Shown here: positions 44,601-52,266 of the stretch, piece after piece
Position numbering within the stretch: the first letter of the stretch is position 1
How the letters are laid out: the number at the start of each line of letters is the position of its first letter
From: Oligoflexia bacterium
GTDB lineage: Bacteria; Bdellovibrionota; Bdellovibrionia; Bdellovibrionales; Bdellovibrionaceae
Assembly: GCA_016861345.1 (NCBI GenBank)
Contig: BOLD01000001.1
Location: 186,001 to 250,000 of the forward strand
Length of the DNA stretch: 64,000 nt
Direction: 5' to 3'
Made by a program: the position numbers and the translations under genes
The notes under the pieces: generated by a model
Databases searched by the model: none
Seen by the model: the letters and a program-made list of their open reading frames with translations, nothing else
Told to the model about the DNA's origin: nothing

Positions 44601-44870
44601 CATCAATTGGGGCAGGGGCTTGGGTTAAAAATGGCGGTTGTCAGCGCAGGGGTATTGAGATTCCGCCCCATGATTCTCACTGCCGCGGCGGTTGTTGTGG
44701 GCTCAGCGGTGATGCTCTTTGATCCCATTTTCCAGGGGCTAGCTGTGAGCTTGATGTTTGGTGAGGTCGCAGCGACGCTGCTCAGCCGCTTGGCTGTCCC
44801 CGTTCTTTATTATTGGTTTGTAGGAAAACGTAGACAAAAATATATTCAGGAGGTTTCACATGAAAATTGA
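41682..44870 (+). CDS. RND-family efflux pump, inner-membrane subunit
   Basis: A 1062-residue RND permease with 12 expected transmembrane helices. The proton-relay region SIGILVDDAIVVVENIERH (TM4) carries the conserved Asp pair, and GFIAGAGIIVRNSIILVDF marks TM10. Two large periplasmic loops follow TM1 and TM7. Between the halves is a histidine-rich cytoplasmic stretch (LLKAHHHEKSEEESHQES). It falls between HAE and HME families, so substrate cannot be read. ATG 41682 overlaps the TolC gene. No periplasmic adaptor (MFP) gene is present in the operon. The stop overlaps the next gene by 11 bases. Confidence 0.9.
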   Translation: MDQNHNHSQKDFAGSLAKVFIKSKLTLVIAVTSLLLGLMAVWLTPKEEEPQISVPMIDIQVAAPGFEADEVERKVTEVIERAVWGLDGVEYVYSASRAHGALITVRFQVGEPLEPSLLKVHHKLMVVQGSLPSTVLPAQVKSYSIDDVPFLVLTFHSQTQDDYSLRSLVAPLARELSSTPDLSRIELLGGRQRTVRVIANPDQLSRLGVSLLSLGDALKKNHLSLPAGKNWSEEKVYDVEVSGRLQSVDEIKSLAVGTRAGRVVRVQDVAQVIDGPEERVRESVLMQKSTGTNKSSAVSIVFAKRKGTNVVTLADQLLVRAKEFSKKLPQDVQMTEVRNYGKSASDKSNELIEHLLIATLSVSVLIALFMGLRAALVVAVAIPVTLALTLAIYYFMGYTLNRVTLFALIFSIGILVDDAIVVVENIERHLRNKGGNLVQATLGAVSEVGNPTILATFTVIAAILPMAFVRGLMGPYMKPIPVGASLAMILSLFVAFIVTPWAAVKLLKAHHHEKSEEESHQESKLDRMYRHIMEHLLESKKAAWGLGAATVVLLLGAMSFVYFKGVKVKMLPFDNKNEFQVLMDYPSTTPLKVALKNSEALVEEILKHPQVEKVQIFAGEAAPYSFSGMVKHTFMRQSEFQNDLHIVLTDKSKRKESSHQIIESLRPLIAQKALEFQAISKVLEIPPGPPVLATMLAEIYGPSKDVRKAVANDIQKIFQSEKSFVDIDTTFRLERPRLVYDYDQIRGGELGAQGQSLAYLGAMAFQELNLISLNTVQAPEEIQVRLSLDQKARSSAQPFQGLTTPSYESGTVTATSVLKQPRQIETEVLYKKNLKQVSYVMSELSGAEEAPVYGMLKIADQIKYETQTAEVPWDTQKPVVKWDGEWFITYEVFRDLGGAFAVVMVLIYILVLGWFRSFAVPLVIMAPIPISLIGILPGHWMTGAYFTATSMIGFIAGAGIIVRNSIILVDFIEHQLGQGLGLKMAVVSAGVLRFRPMILTAAAVVVGSAVMLFDPIFQGLAVSLMFGEVAATLLSRLAVPVLYYWFVGKRRQKYIQEVSHEN

Positions 44871-45048
44871 AAATCAAATTCGAGCATTCGCGGGCACTTT
44901 TATTTTGCTCAGTCTTGTGATGGCGCACTTTCATTCGCCAAATTGGTATTACTTTACGGCCTTTGTCGGAGTAAATCTTCTCCAGTCGGCCTTTACAAAA
45001 TTTTGTCCGCTGGAAACTATACTTTGTAAGATCCAAAAAAAGTCTTAG
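44860..45048 (+). CDS. DUF2892 (YgaP-type) small membrane protein
   Basis: A 62-residue protein with two predicted transmembrane helices (AFAGTFILLSLVMAHF and WYYFTAFVGVNLLQSAF) and the family ending F-x-x-x-CPLETIL. DUF2892 is the membrane domain of rhodanese YgaP and is frequent in sulfur-metabolism operons controlled by YgaV/BigR/SqrR regulators. The ribosome site AGGAGG is strong. It overlaps the RND gene by 11 bases. The context supports a role in handling sulfide or persulfide at the membrane. Confidence 0.82.
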   Translation: MKIENQIRAFAGTFILLSLVMAHFHSPNWYYFTAFVGVNLLQSAFTKFCPLETILCKIQKKS

Positions 45049-45059
45049 GGCTTGAGCAA

Positions 45060-45108
45060 AGAGTAAGAGCTCATCAAACTGTGCTGTCAAACAGGTTGCT
45101 CTTACTCT
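45060..45108 (+). terminator. Long stem-loop after the RND operon
   Basis: An 11-base-pair perfect stem (AGAGTAAGAGC / GCTCTTACTCT) with a 27-base loop is followed by GTTTTC. It lies 12 bases after the DUF2892 stop and before tatD. The long loop and short T-run make it an imperfect terminator or RNA-stability element. Confidence 0.55.
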
Positions 45109-45132
45109 GTTTTCAGAGTAGGTTTCCAATTG

Positions 45133-45903
45133 ATGGAACTGATCGATATTCACGCTCATTTGGACATGATGGAGGACTCTCCTGAAGTCACTTTGGAAAA
45201 AGCCAAAGAGGTGGGTGTGCGCAAAATTATCACCATCGGAACCGAACCATCGGATCATCAATTTGTTCTTGATGTGGCCAAGCGACTTTATCCTGATGTT
45301 TATTGCACTTTGGGTGTTCATCCTCACCATGGTGTTCAATGGGCTGAGGAGATCGGAAAATTTATCGAGGCCCATTTGCATGAGCCCTATGTGGTTGCCG
45401 TGGGTGAGTTTGGTCTGGATTATTATTACAATCAGTCATCAAAAGAGGATCAGATCAGGTCTTTTCGGGCACAAATGGATATCGCTGCTCGACATCAAAT
45501 GCCAGTGGAAATCCATACCCGAGATGCGGAGGATGACACAATCGAAGTCTTGAAAGATTACAAAGGCAAAGTAAAAGGGGTTATTCATTGCTTTACCGGC
45601 AGTGAAACACTCGCACGAGCTTGCTTGGATTTGGGTTATAATATTTCTTTTTCAGGTGTTGTGACCTTCAAAAATGCTGATAGTTTACGCAAAATATGCG
45701 AATTTGTGCCTCTGGATCGAATGCATGTTGAAACTGACGCACCTTTTCTTTCTCCGGTACCAGTGCGAGGAAAGAAGAATGTCCCTGCCCATGTCGTGCA
45801 TACAGCTCAGTTTATTGCCCAGCTCAAGGGCATTTCAGTTGATGATTTGGCTCAGAAAACAAACGAAAATGCGCGTCAAATGTTTTCGAAAATCATTTGG
45901 TAA
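45133..45903 (+). CDS. tatD: TatD-family metal-dependent hydrolase
   Basis: A 256-residue TIM-barrel hydrolase of the TatD DNase family, with IDIHAHLDM at the start, VAVGEFGLDYYY (metal-bridging glutamate), PVEIHTRDA, GVIHCFTGS and VETDAPFLSP. TatD proteins have 3'-5' DNase activity and roles in DNA repair and quality control. ATG 45133 is used; the preceding TTG is a weaker choice. A stem-loop separates it from the RND operon and the gap promoter follows within its last codons, so it is probably a single unit. Confidence 0.92.
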   Translation: MELIDIHAHLDMMEDSPEVTLEKAKEVGVRKIITIGTEPSDHQFVLDVAKRLYPDVYCTLGVHPHHGVQWAEEIGKFIEAHLHEPYVVAVGEFGLDYYYNQSSKEDQIRSFRAQMDIAARHQMPVEIHTRDAEDDTIEVLKDYKGKVKGVIHCFTGSETLARACLDLGYNISFSGVVTFKNADSLRKICEFVPLDRMHVETDAPFLSPVPVRGKKNVPAHVVHTAQFIAQLKGISVDDLAQKTNENARQMFSKIIW

Positions 45904-45960
45904 TTGCCCCTCATAATCCCCCCCGGATATAAATTCTTGAACATAAAAATGAACAAGAAT
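45904..45960 (+). promoter_or_regulatory. gap operon promoter with operator-like dyad
   Basis: TTGCCC (45904-45909) and TATAAA (45928-45933) are 18 bases apart. Directly downstream is a dyad ATTCTTGAACAT-N4-ATGAACAAGAAT (45933-45960): seven matched pairs outside, two mismatches, three more pairs inside. It would cover the transcription start, the usual place for a repressor site. It is followed by AAGGGG and the ATG at 45975. It might instead act as an mRNA 5' hairpin. Confidence 0.6.
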
Positions 45961-45974
45961 TCAAAGGGGTTAAT

Positions 45975-46979
45975 ATGGCAAAGCTTCGTGTCGCTATTAA
46001 TGGTTTTGGACGGATTGGCCGAGTTCTCTGTCGAGCTGGTTTTGAGAAATTTGAGATTGTTGGGATCAACAGTTTGGATAGCCTTCAGGGGGTCACTCAT
46101 CTTTTAAAGTATGACAGCACACATGGCATTTTTGGTGCGGATGTCTCTCATGATGAAAAAAATCTGATTATTAATGGAAAAAAAATCCCCACATCAAAAA
46201 CACGAAACCCAATGGAAGTCCCTTGGAAAGAGTGGGGCGCAGATCTTGTTTTAGAGTGCTCTGGGGCATTTAAGAAAAAAGAAGATTTTCAGCAGTTCAT
46301 CTCAGCTGGAGCAAAACGAGTTATGGTTTCAGCTCCAGCAGATGGCGCTGATCAAACATTTGTTTATGGCGTGAACCACAAAGAATACAACCCATCAAAA
46401 GATTTCATTGTCAGTAATGCTTCTTGCACAACGAACTGTCTTGCCCCTTTAGCGAAGGTCATTCATGAAAACTTTGAAGTTGTTAGTGGTACGATGCTCA
46501 CTGTGCACTCGTACACCAATGACCAGCAGATATTGGATGCCCCTCATAAGGATTTGCGCCGGGCTCGTTCGGCTGCGGTATCAATGATTCCAACAACAAC
46601 AGGCGCGGCCAAGGCTGTTGGAAAAGTGTTGCCAGCTCTTAAGGGAAAAATTGATGGTTTGTCGATCCGAGTTCCAACTCCGAATGTAAGCCTAGTGGAT
46701 TTTACCTTCAACGCAGCAAAAGAAATGACAAAAGAGTCCATTAATGAAGCCTTGATGGCAGCAGCTAATGGCCCGCTCAAGGGAGTTCTGGCTTGTGAGA
46801 AAAATGAACTTGTCAGTGTTGATTTCAACGGTAATCCTCACTCTTCAATTGTGGATCTTCCTTCAACTATGGTGATTGGCGGAAAAACCGCCAAAGTTCT
46901 TTCTTGGTACGACAATGAAACAGGATTCTCAGAGAGAATGGTCGACTTAGCTCTTTATATGGCAGAAAAGGGGATCTAA
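45975..46979 (+). CDS. gap: Glyceraldehyde-3-phosphate dehydrogenase
   Basis: A 334-residue GAPDH converting glyceraldehyde-3-phosphate to 1,3-bisphosphoglycerate. It has INGFGRIGRVLCRA, the catalytic Cys151 in SNASCTTNCLAP, His178 and WYDNETGFS. The cofactor loop reads INSLDS, where NAD-specific enzymes have an aspartate (IND); GapB-like NADP enzymes lack this Asp, so cofactor choice may be NADP or mixed. It is followed directly by pgk (TAATG) and tpiA, a classical triose operon. The upstream dyad suggests carbon-responsive control. Confidence 0.97.
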   Translation: MAKLRVAINGFGRIGRVLCRAGFEKFEIVGINSLDSLQGVTHLLKYDSTHGIFGADVSHDEKNLIINGKKIPTSKTRNPMEVPWKEWGADLVLECSGAFKKKEDFQQFISAGAKRVMVSAPADGADQTFVYGVNHKEYNPSKDFIVSNASCTTNCLAPLAKVIHENFEVVSGTMLTVHSYTNDQQILDAPHKDLRRARSAAVSMIPTTTGAAKAVGKVLPALKGKIDGLSIRVPTPNVSLVDFTFNAAKEMTKESINEALMAAANGPLKGVLACEKNELVSVDFNGNPHSSIVDLPSTMVIGGKTAKVLSWYDNETGFSERMVDLALYMAEKGI

Positions 46980-48187
46980 TGTCTTCTCAGGGATTAAAAG
47001 GGATTAAAACTATCCGTGATTTTGAACTGACTGGAAAAGTTCTTTTTTTAAGATTGGATCTGAATGTTCCCATCGATGAAGGAAAAATCACAGACGAAAC
47101 CCGCATCACCGCAAGTCTGCCGACAATTAAGTATGCTCTTGAAAAAGGGGCAAAGATTGTCATGGCTTCACACTTAGGTCGACCTAAGACAGCAGCAGAT
47201 AAGCAGTATTCACTAGAGCCAGTAGCAAAAAGATTGTCTGAGCTGTTAGGAGTAGAAGTTATTCTTTTTGATGAGCCCAAATCAGATGCGATTAAGCCTC
47301 TTCTTGTGGGATTAAAAAAGAATCAGGCGATTTTGCTTGAGAATGTTCGATTTGAGCCAGGGGAGACAAAGAATGATACTGAGTTCGCTCAGGTTCTTGC
47401 TAGCTACTCTCAAGTTTACATTAATGATGCTTTTGGCGCCAGCCACCGGGCTCACGCGACAATTTCAGCTCTTCCTGAGCTGATGAAAGAAAAGGGTATT
47501 GGATTTTTGATTGAAAAAGAAATCCAAATGCTCGATCAACTTCTTGAAAATCCTGGACATCCGTATTTGGCCATTATGGGTGGAGCAAAGGTCAGCGATA
47601 AGATTGCGGTGATTGAAAAATTTATGGATATCGTCGATGGCTTTATCATTGGTGGAGCAATGGCTTACACCTTTTTAAAAGCCAAGGGTCTTCCCGTTGG
47701 TAAGTCTTTAGTTGAAACTGAGAAGCTGAATTATGCCAGGGAGATGATTGCACGACTTGAAGCTCGAGGAAAAACTTTACTTCTTCCCGTGGATCACATG
47801 GTCACAACAGACATTGCTTCTGGCCAAGGCCAGATCACCACGGGAGTTCAAATTGAAGAGGGTTGGATGGGTGTTGATATTGGTCCTCAGACAATTCGAA
47901 ACTTTGAAGCTGCGATTAAAGAAGCAAAAACAATTTTCTGGAATGGTCCGATGGGTGTTTTTGAAACACAAGCTTATTCTCGTGGAACTTTTGCGATTGC
48001 GAAAGCTTTAGCTCAAAATCCAAATACAAAAATTGTCGGCGGTGGTGACTCGGCTGCGGCAGCAGAGGCTTCGGGTTTTGCAGAAAAGATGACTCATATC
48101 TCAACTGGGGGCGGAGCAAGTCTTGAATATCTTCAGGGCGATAAGCTGCCAGGATTAGAAGTGGTTAGACAGCGCATTCGCGCATAA
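46979..48187 (+). CDS. pgk: Phosphoglycerate kinase
   Basis: A 402-residue PGK making ATP and 3-phosphoglycerate from 1,3-bisphosphoglycerate. It has FLRLDLNVPIDEG, the ASHLGRPK substrate loop, LLENVRFEPGE, YINDAFGASHRAHA, GGAKVSDKI and the C-terminal GGGDSAAAAEASG with STGGGASLE. All catalytic landmarks and the length are standard. The ATG shares bases with the gap stop codon, indicating translational coupling. Confidence 0.98.
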   Translation: MSSQGLKGIKTIRDFELTGKVLFLRLDLNVPIDEGKITDETRITASLPTIKYALEKGAKIVMASHLGRPKTAADKQYSLEPVAKRLSELLGVEVILFDEPKSDAIKPLLVGLKKNQAILLENVRFEPGETKNDTEFAQVLASYSQVYINDAFGASHRAHATISALPELMKEKGIGFLIEKEIQMLDQLLENPGHPYLAIMGGAKVSDKIAVIEKFMDIVDGFIIGGAMAYTFLKAKGLPVGKSLVETEKLNYAREMIARLEARGKTLLLPVDHMVTTDIASGQGQITTGVQIEEGWMGVDIGPQTIRNFEAAIKEAKTIFWNGPMGVFETQAYSRGTFAIAKALAQNPNTKIVGGGDSAAAAEASGFAEKMTHISTGGGASLEYLQGDKLPGLEVVRQRIRA

Positions 48188-48216
48188 TGGATTTAGTTTT
48201 TTGTGAGGAGGGGCAG

Positions 48217-48951
48217 ATGAAGATTTTTGCGGCGAATTGGAAATTGCATAAAAATCCAAAAGAAACGCGAGAATTCTTTCAAGAATTTAAGGCACTCTGT
48301 TCGCTGCGCCCTCAAACTAAAGTTCTTTTTTTTCCCCAAGCGATTTGCTTAGAGGCTGCACTGACTGCGGTTTCTGGAACAGGAATTTCTTGTGGGGCTC
48401 AGAATATTTACTTTGAATCCAAAGGTGCTTTTACAGGTGAGAATTCTGCGCAGAATGCTAAGGAGATGGGGGCTGAGTGGGCTCTTATCGGTCATAGTGA
48501 GCGCCGAAGTCTATTTGGTGAAGTGGATCATGGGCTCGCGAAAAAAGTAGCTCACGCTCAAAGCCTTGGGCTAAGCCCTATGCTCTGTATTGGTGAAACT
48601 TTAGATCAGCGTGAAAAAGGTGAGACCAATTCGGTTTTGAAATTGCAATTGGTTCAGGGATTGTCACTTGCTGAAAAATCAAAGCCCTTGGCGATTGCCT
48701 ATGAGCCAGTATGGGCAATTGGAACTGGTAAGGTTGCATCAATTGAACAGGTTCGAGAAACCCATCAAGCAGTTCGCCAAATGTTGACGGAGCTTGGATT
48801 TTCAACCTCAACGCCAATTCTCTATGGAGGCAGTGTCAAAAAAGACAATGCCAAAGACTTGATTCAAATTCCGAATGTGGATGGATTCTTAGTCGGTGGG
48901 GCCTCTCTTGAACCCAAATCATTTTGGGATATTTGTAGTGTAGATGTTTAG
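48217..48951 (+). CDS. tpiA: Triosephosphate isomerase
   Basis: A 244-residue TIM-barrel isomerase that interconverts dihydroxyacetone phosphate and glyceraldehyde-3-phosphate. It begins FAANWKLHKNPKE, with the active-site His in ALIGHSERR and Glu in IAYEPVWAIGTGK, and the phosphate loop YGGSVKKDN. ATG 48217 has GAGGAGGGG upstream, better than the TAATG-type start at 48187 overlapping pgk. Its last eight bases overlap the FadL-like gene. Confidence 0.96.
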   Translation: MKIFAANWKLHKNPKETREFFQEFKALCSLRPQTKVLFFPQAICLEAALTAVSGTGISCGAQNIYFESKGAFTGENSAQNAKEMGAEWALIGHSERRSLFGEVDHGLAKKVAHAQSLGLSPMLCIGETLDQREKGETNSVLKLQLVQGLSLAEKSKPLAIAYEPVWAIGTGKVASIEQVRETHQAVRQMLTELGFSTSTPILYGGSVKKDNAKDLIQIPNVDGFLVGGASLEPKSFWDICSVDV

Positions 48952-50206
48952 ACGAAGAATACTTTTTCTCATTTCATCTTTCTCATTTTTGCTTATTGCG
49001 AATTTGGCTCAAGCTAATATTCCAAATTATAATTCGATCCTCATTGGAGACCGGGCTGCGGGGATGGGCGGTGCCTATACAGCTCTTTACGAAGATTCTT
49101 CAGCGATAGCTTGGTACAATCCTGCGGGTTTGGCGTTGCTGAGGGGGCGATCTTTTTCAGCAGCGGTGGGTATTTATAAAAAATTTGATACCATCTACAA
49201 TAACAGTGAAGATCTCACCAGCGCATCGCTGAAAGCCAATCAGGGTTTTTTTAGACCGGTGCCTTCGTCATTGGGTAACGTTCATCGCTTTCAAGAGTTT
49301 CTCAAGTATTGGACCTTTGCACTTTCGATCGTTGTTCCTTATTATGACACCTTTAAAGGTCAGATTAGCAAAGAAGCCACGAACGTCTCCACTCTTCAAA
49401 TGACAGATGAGTCACTTTGGGTTGGGGCTGCGATGGCACGGAAAATTTCAAAGAATCAGGCATTAGGTGTAACTTTGTATTACACAGCCCGAAGTTTTTC
49501 TCGCACAGTGAATGACCGTACTGTCACAGATGCGACTCATGCTAAGATTTACACGGAGGAGTTAGCTTATACTCAAAATGCAGTTGTGCCTGTTATCGGT
49601 TATCACTTTGGATTGGATGACAACTGGAAGTTTGGACTGAGTTGGCGAATGCCGAGTTGGAGTGTGGCGGGTAAAGGAACCTATGATGCCACGACCATTG
49701 ACTCAGGTATTACGACAACGACAACGAATAACAATCTGTCCACAAAAGCGAGAATCCCTCAAAAATATTCTTTGGGAATTGCCTATCTTTTTCCCGGAAT
49801 GGCAACACTTTCATTTGATGCCTCTTATTACGCTCCGATGAGTTATTCGAGCATTGAAGAAGCTGGGATTGGAGAAAGCCTTCGTCATAAGGGCATTATC
49901 AATCTCGCTGGTGGCATTGAAATTAATTACAGAGATTGGATTAAATTTCGTCTTGGCGGATTCACAAATTTTTCATCTTATCCTGACCCCGACACGGCAA
50001 CCACAAGAGGTGAGGGAGACCATGTGGACATGATTGGCTGGAGCGCAAATGCAGCCTTAAAGAGTGGCCATATTCAGTATACCTTTGGCGGATATTATGT
50101 TGGTGGTCGTGGAAGAAGTGTTCAGCGTGTGAATCATCAATACACAGATATGCCAAAAGCCATGCAGGTCTTCACCATGCTCGTCGGTACCGCCTACGTC
50201 TTCTAA
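48944..50206 (+). CDS. FadL/TodX-family outer-membrane transport protein
   Basis: A 420-residue outer-membrane protein with a signal peptide (ending near ANLAQANIP). The mature N-terminus GDRAAGMGGAYTALYEDSSA with WYNPAGLAL is the hallmark of the FadL (OMPP1) family, which forms a plugged 14-stranded barrel for hydrophobic compounds. It overlaps tpiA by eight bases, so it may be expressed with the triose genes. Its substrate, possibly fatty acids, is inferred from the family. A hairpin follows its stop. Confidence 0.86.
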   Translation: MFRRRILFLISSFSFLLIANLAQANIPNYNSILIGDRAAGMGGAYTALYEDSSAIAWYNPAGLALLRGRSFSAAVGIYKKFDTIYNNSEDLTSASLKANQGFFRPVPSSLGNVHRFQEFLKYWTFALSIVVPYYDTFKGQISKEATNVSTLQMTDESLWVGAAMARKISKNQALGVTLYYTARSFSRTVNDRTVTDATHAKIYTEELAYTQNAVVPVIGYHFGLDDNWKFGLSWRMPSWSVAGKGTYDATTIDSGITTTTTNNNLSTKARIPQKYSLGIAYLFPGMATLSFDASYYAPMSYSSIEEAGIGESLRHKGIINLAGGIEINYRDWIKFRLGGFTNFSSYPDPDTATTRGEGDHVDMIGWSANAALKSGHIQYTFGGYYVGGRGRSVQRVNHQYTDMPKAMQVFTMLVGTAYVF

Positions 50207-50249
50207 AACCCGCCCCGCGGGATTTCCATATGTAGCATGTCAAGATGCG

Positions 50250-50264
50250 TCCGAATAATTCGGA
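50250..50264 (+). terminator. Hairpin between convergent fadL-like and prpE genes
   Basis: TCCGAATAATTCGGA is a perfect 15-base palindrome (seven pairs around one base), flanked by GCG and CGC that could extend the stem, and followed by TTTC on the plus strand. It probably ends transcription from one or both sides. Confidence 0.5.
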
Positions 50265-50308
50265 TTTCGCAGCCACCGTGACAGTGAGATGAAAAGTGAG
50301 CGTTGAAA

Positions 50309-52207
50309 TTACGATTTCTTCCCCAAGGCTTTCTTAATCAACTCCAGAGCAGCGGGATCTTCAATTGTTGGCAAGTCACCAGGATCTTGACCTTCACAAA
50401 GAGCCTGGATCGCTCGGCGAAGCAGTTTTCCCGATCGTGTTTTAGGTAAGATATTAACAAAGTAAACTCGAGACGGGCGACCAATGGGTCCCAGTTCGTG
50501 ATCAACAGTGGTCATGATCTCGCGCTCAAGTTTTAAAGCCAAATCAGCATCACTCAGGGCAGTTGCATCTTTCAGTACGGCAAAGGCGACCGGAACTTGT
50601 CCCTTAACGGCATCTTGAATCCCCACGACAGCCACTTCGGCCACATTTGAGTGCATCTGAATGGCTTCTTCAATTTCACGAGTACCCAATCGATGCCCAG
50701 CGATGTTGATCACATCATCCGTGCGTCCGAGAATGAAATAGTAACCTTCATCATCTTGAATAGCCCAATCATAGGTGTTGTAGAGAAGCTTTCCAGGGAC
50801 AGAAGAAAAATATTTTATGAACCGGTCGTCATCCCTCCAGACTGTTGAGAGACATCCAGGTGGCAATGGTGGCTCAATCAGCAACACGCCTTTTTCATTT
50901 TTTTGAACAGGAGTCCAAGAGCCTTCGTGCAGGATTTGAGTTTTATAACCGTACACGGGAAAGCTGGGGCTACCGAGTTTCAACTTGGTTTTTTCAATTC
51001 CCAGGTGACAAGAAAGAATGGGCCACCCCGTCTCTGTTTGCCAGTAGTTGTCGACAACAGATACGCCCAGGCCTTCGCTGATCCATTTGGCCGTGGGCTC
51101 ATCTAATGGTTCGCCAGCAAGAAAAAGACTTTCAAGACTGGAGAGATTATATTTTTTTAAAAAAGACTGATCTTGTTTTTTCAATAATCGAATGGCCGTG
51201 GGGGAAGAGAACATGGTTTTCACTTTGTACTCTTCAACAAGAGACCACCAAATTCCTGCGTCAGGGCGGATGGGTGTGCCTTCGTACATAATGGTGGTCA
51301 TTCCATTTAAAAGTGGACCGTAGACGATGTAAGAGTGTCCGACCACCCAACCGATATCAGATGTGGTCAGCATGGTGTCTCCAGGTTGGCAGTTATAGAT
51401 ATTTCTCAGTGAAGAGACCAGTGCGACAGCGTATCCACCTGTGTCTCGCTGCACTCCCTTTGGTTTTCCCGTCGTGCCTGATGTGTAGAGGATGTAGGAA
51501 GGTTCTGTGGATTCGACCCAGGTGACAGGCACAGTTTTTCCCCAGTGACGTTTTTTTAACGTTTCATAATCAAAGTCTCTGCCGGTGATTAATTTGCAAT
51601 CAGAATCAATATGTCTATTAAAGAGGAGAACTTTTTCAGGAGGAGATTTTGAAATTTGAATTGCTTCGTCTAATAAGGGTTTATAGTGAATGGCTTTGCC
51701 TGCGCGCAGGCCTGCATCTGCAGTCACGATCAGTTTGGGTTTGGCATCATCAATTCGCGTTGCCAAACTGTGAGCGGCAAATCCTCCGAAAACAACCGAG
51801 TGAATAGCGCCGATTCTTTGACAGGCCAGCATGGTGAATGCGGCTTCGGGAATCATCGGCATGTAGATGAGAACACGGTCACCTTTTTGAACTCCCAGCT
51901 CTGTGAGCATAGAAGCGCAAGCGTTCACCTCTTGCGAGAGATCGCTGTAAGAGAAAACTTTTTTGGTGTTGGTCTCTGTTGAAACATAGACAATTGCAGA
52001 TTGGTGGCTGCGATCTTTAAGATGGCGATCGACAGCGTTATAGCAGAGGTTTGTTTTTCCCCCGACGAACCATTTTGCAAAAGGTGGTTTTGAGTATTCA
52101 AGAATTTTCTGAATGGGTTCATGCCAATCAATGAGCTTGGCCTGGTCGGACCAGAATTGATCAGGATTTTGAAGCGAAGACTGATAAGTATGTTTGTAGT
52201 TTGGCAT
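50309..52207 (-). CDS. prpE: Propionyl-CoA synthetase-like acyl-CoA ligase
   Basis: A 632-residue AMP-forming acyl-CoA synthetase that activates propionate (or acetate). It has the adenylation core YILYTSGTTGKPKGVQRD, the DNYWQTETGWPI motif, GRTDDVINIAGHRLGT, and the C-terminal acetyl-acceptor lysine region PKTRSGKLLRRAI. The N-terminal FWSDQAKLIDWHEPIQK and VDRHL are more like PrpE/ACSS3 than Acs, so propionate is the favoured substrate, but this rests on style. ATG 52207 has AGAGGG upstream; an in-frame start six codons earlier lacks a site. It follows the cytochrome b fusion gene on the same strand, with 59 bases between. Confidence 0.86.
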   Translation of the reverse strand: MPNYKHTYQSSLQNPDQFWSDQAKLIDWHEPIQKILEYSKPPFAKWFVGGKTNLCYNAVDRHLKDRSHQSAIVYVSTETNTKKVFSYSDLSQEVNACASMLTELGVQKGDRVLIYMPMIPEAAFTMLACQRIGAIHSVVFGGFAAHSLATRIDDAKPKLIVTADAGLRAGKAIHYKPLLDEAIQISKSPPEKVLLFNRHIDSDCKLITGRDFDYETLKKRHWGKTVPVTWVESTEPSYILYTSGTTGKPKGVQRDTGGYAVALVSSLRNIYNCQPGDTMLTTSDIGWVVGHSYIVYGPLLNGMTTIMYEGTPIRPDAGIWWSLVEEYKVKTMFSSPTAIRLLKKQDQSFLKKYNLSSLESLFLAGEPLDEPTAKWISEGLGVSVVDNYWQTETGWPILSCHLGIEKTKLKLGSPSFPVYGYKTQILHEGSWTPVQKNEKGVLLIEPPLPPGCLSTVWRDDDRFIKYFSSVPGKLLYNTYDWAIQDDEGYYFILGRTDDVINIAGHRLGTREIEEAIQMHSNVAEVAVVGIQDAVKGQVPVAFAVLKDATALSDADLALKLEREIMTTVDHELGPIGRPSRVYFVNILPKTRSGKLLRRAIQALCEGQDPGDLPTIEDPAALELIKKALGKKS

Positions 52208-52266
52208 AAAATCCCTCTCTTGCATTCCTATCCAAAATGCTACCGAGAGGGATTAAGGCAATCAAT

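Noticed and set aside
41682..44870. Heavy-metal (CzcA) assignment for the RND pump
   Set aside because: I could not place it in HME or HAE from the motifs alone, and the regulator lacks metal-site cysteines, so I left the substrate open.
45060..45108. Possible tRNA or small RNA in the stem-loop before tatD
   Set aside because: There is no cloverleaf, T-arm or CCA-like end; it is a simple long-loop hairpin.
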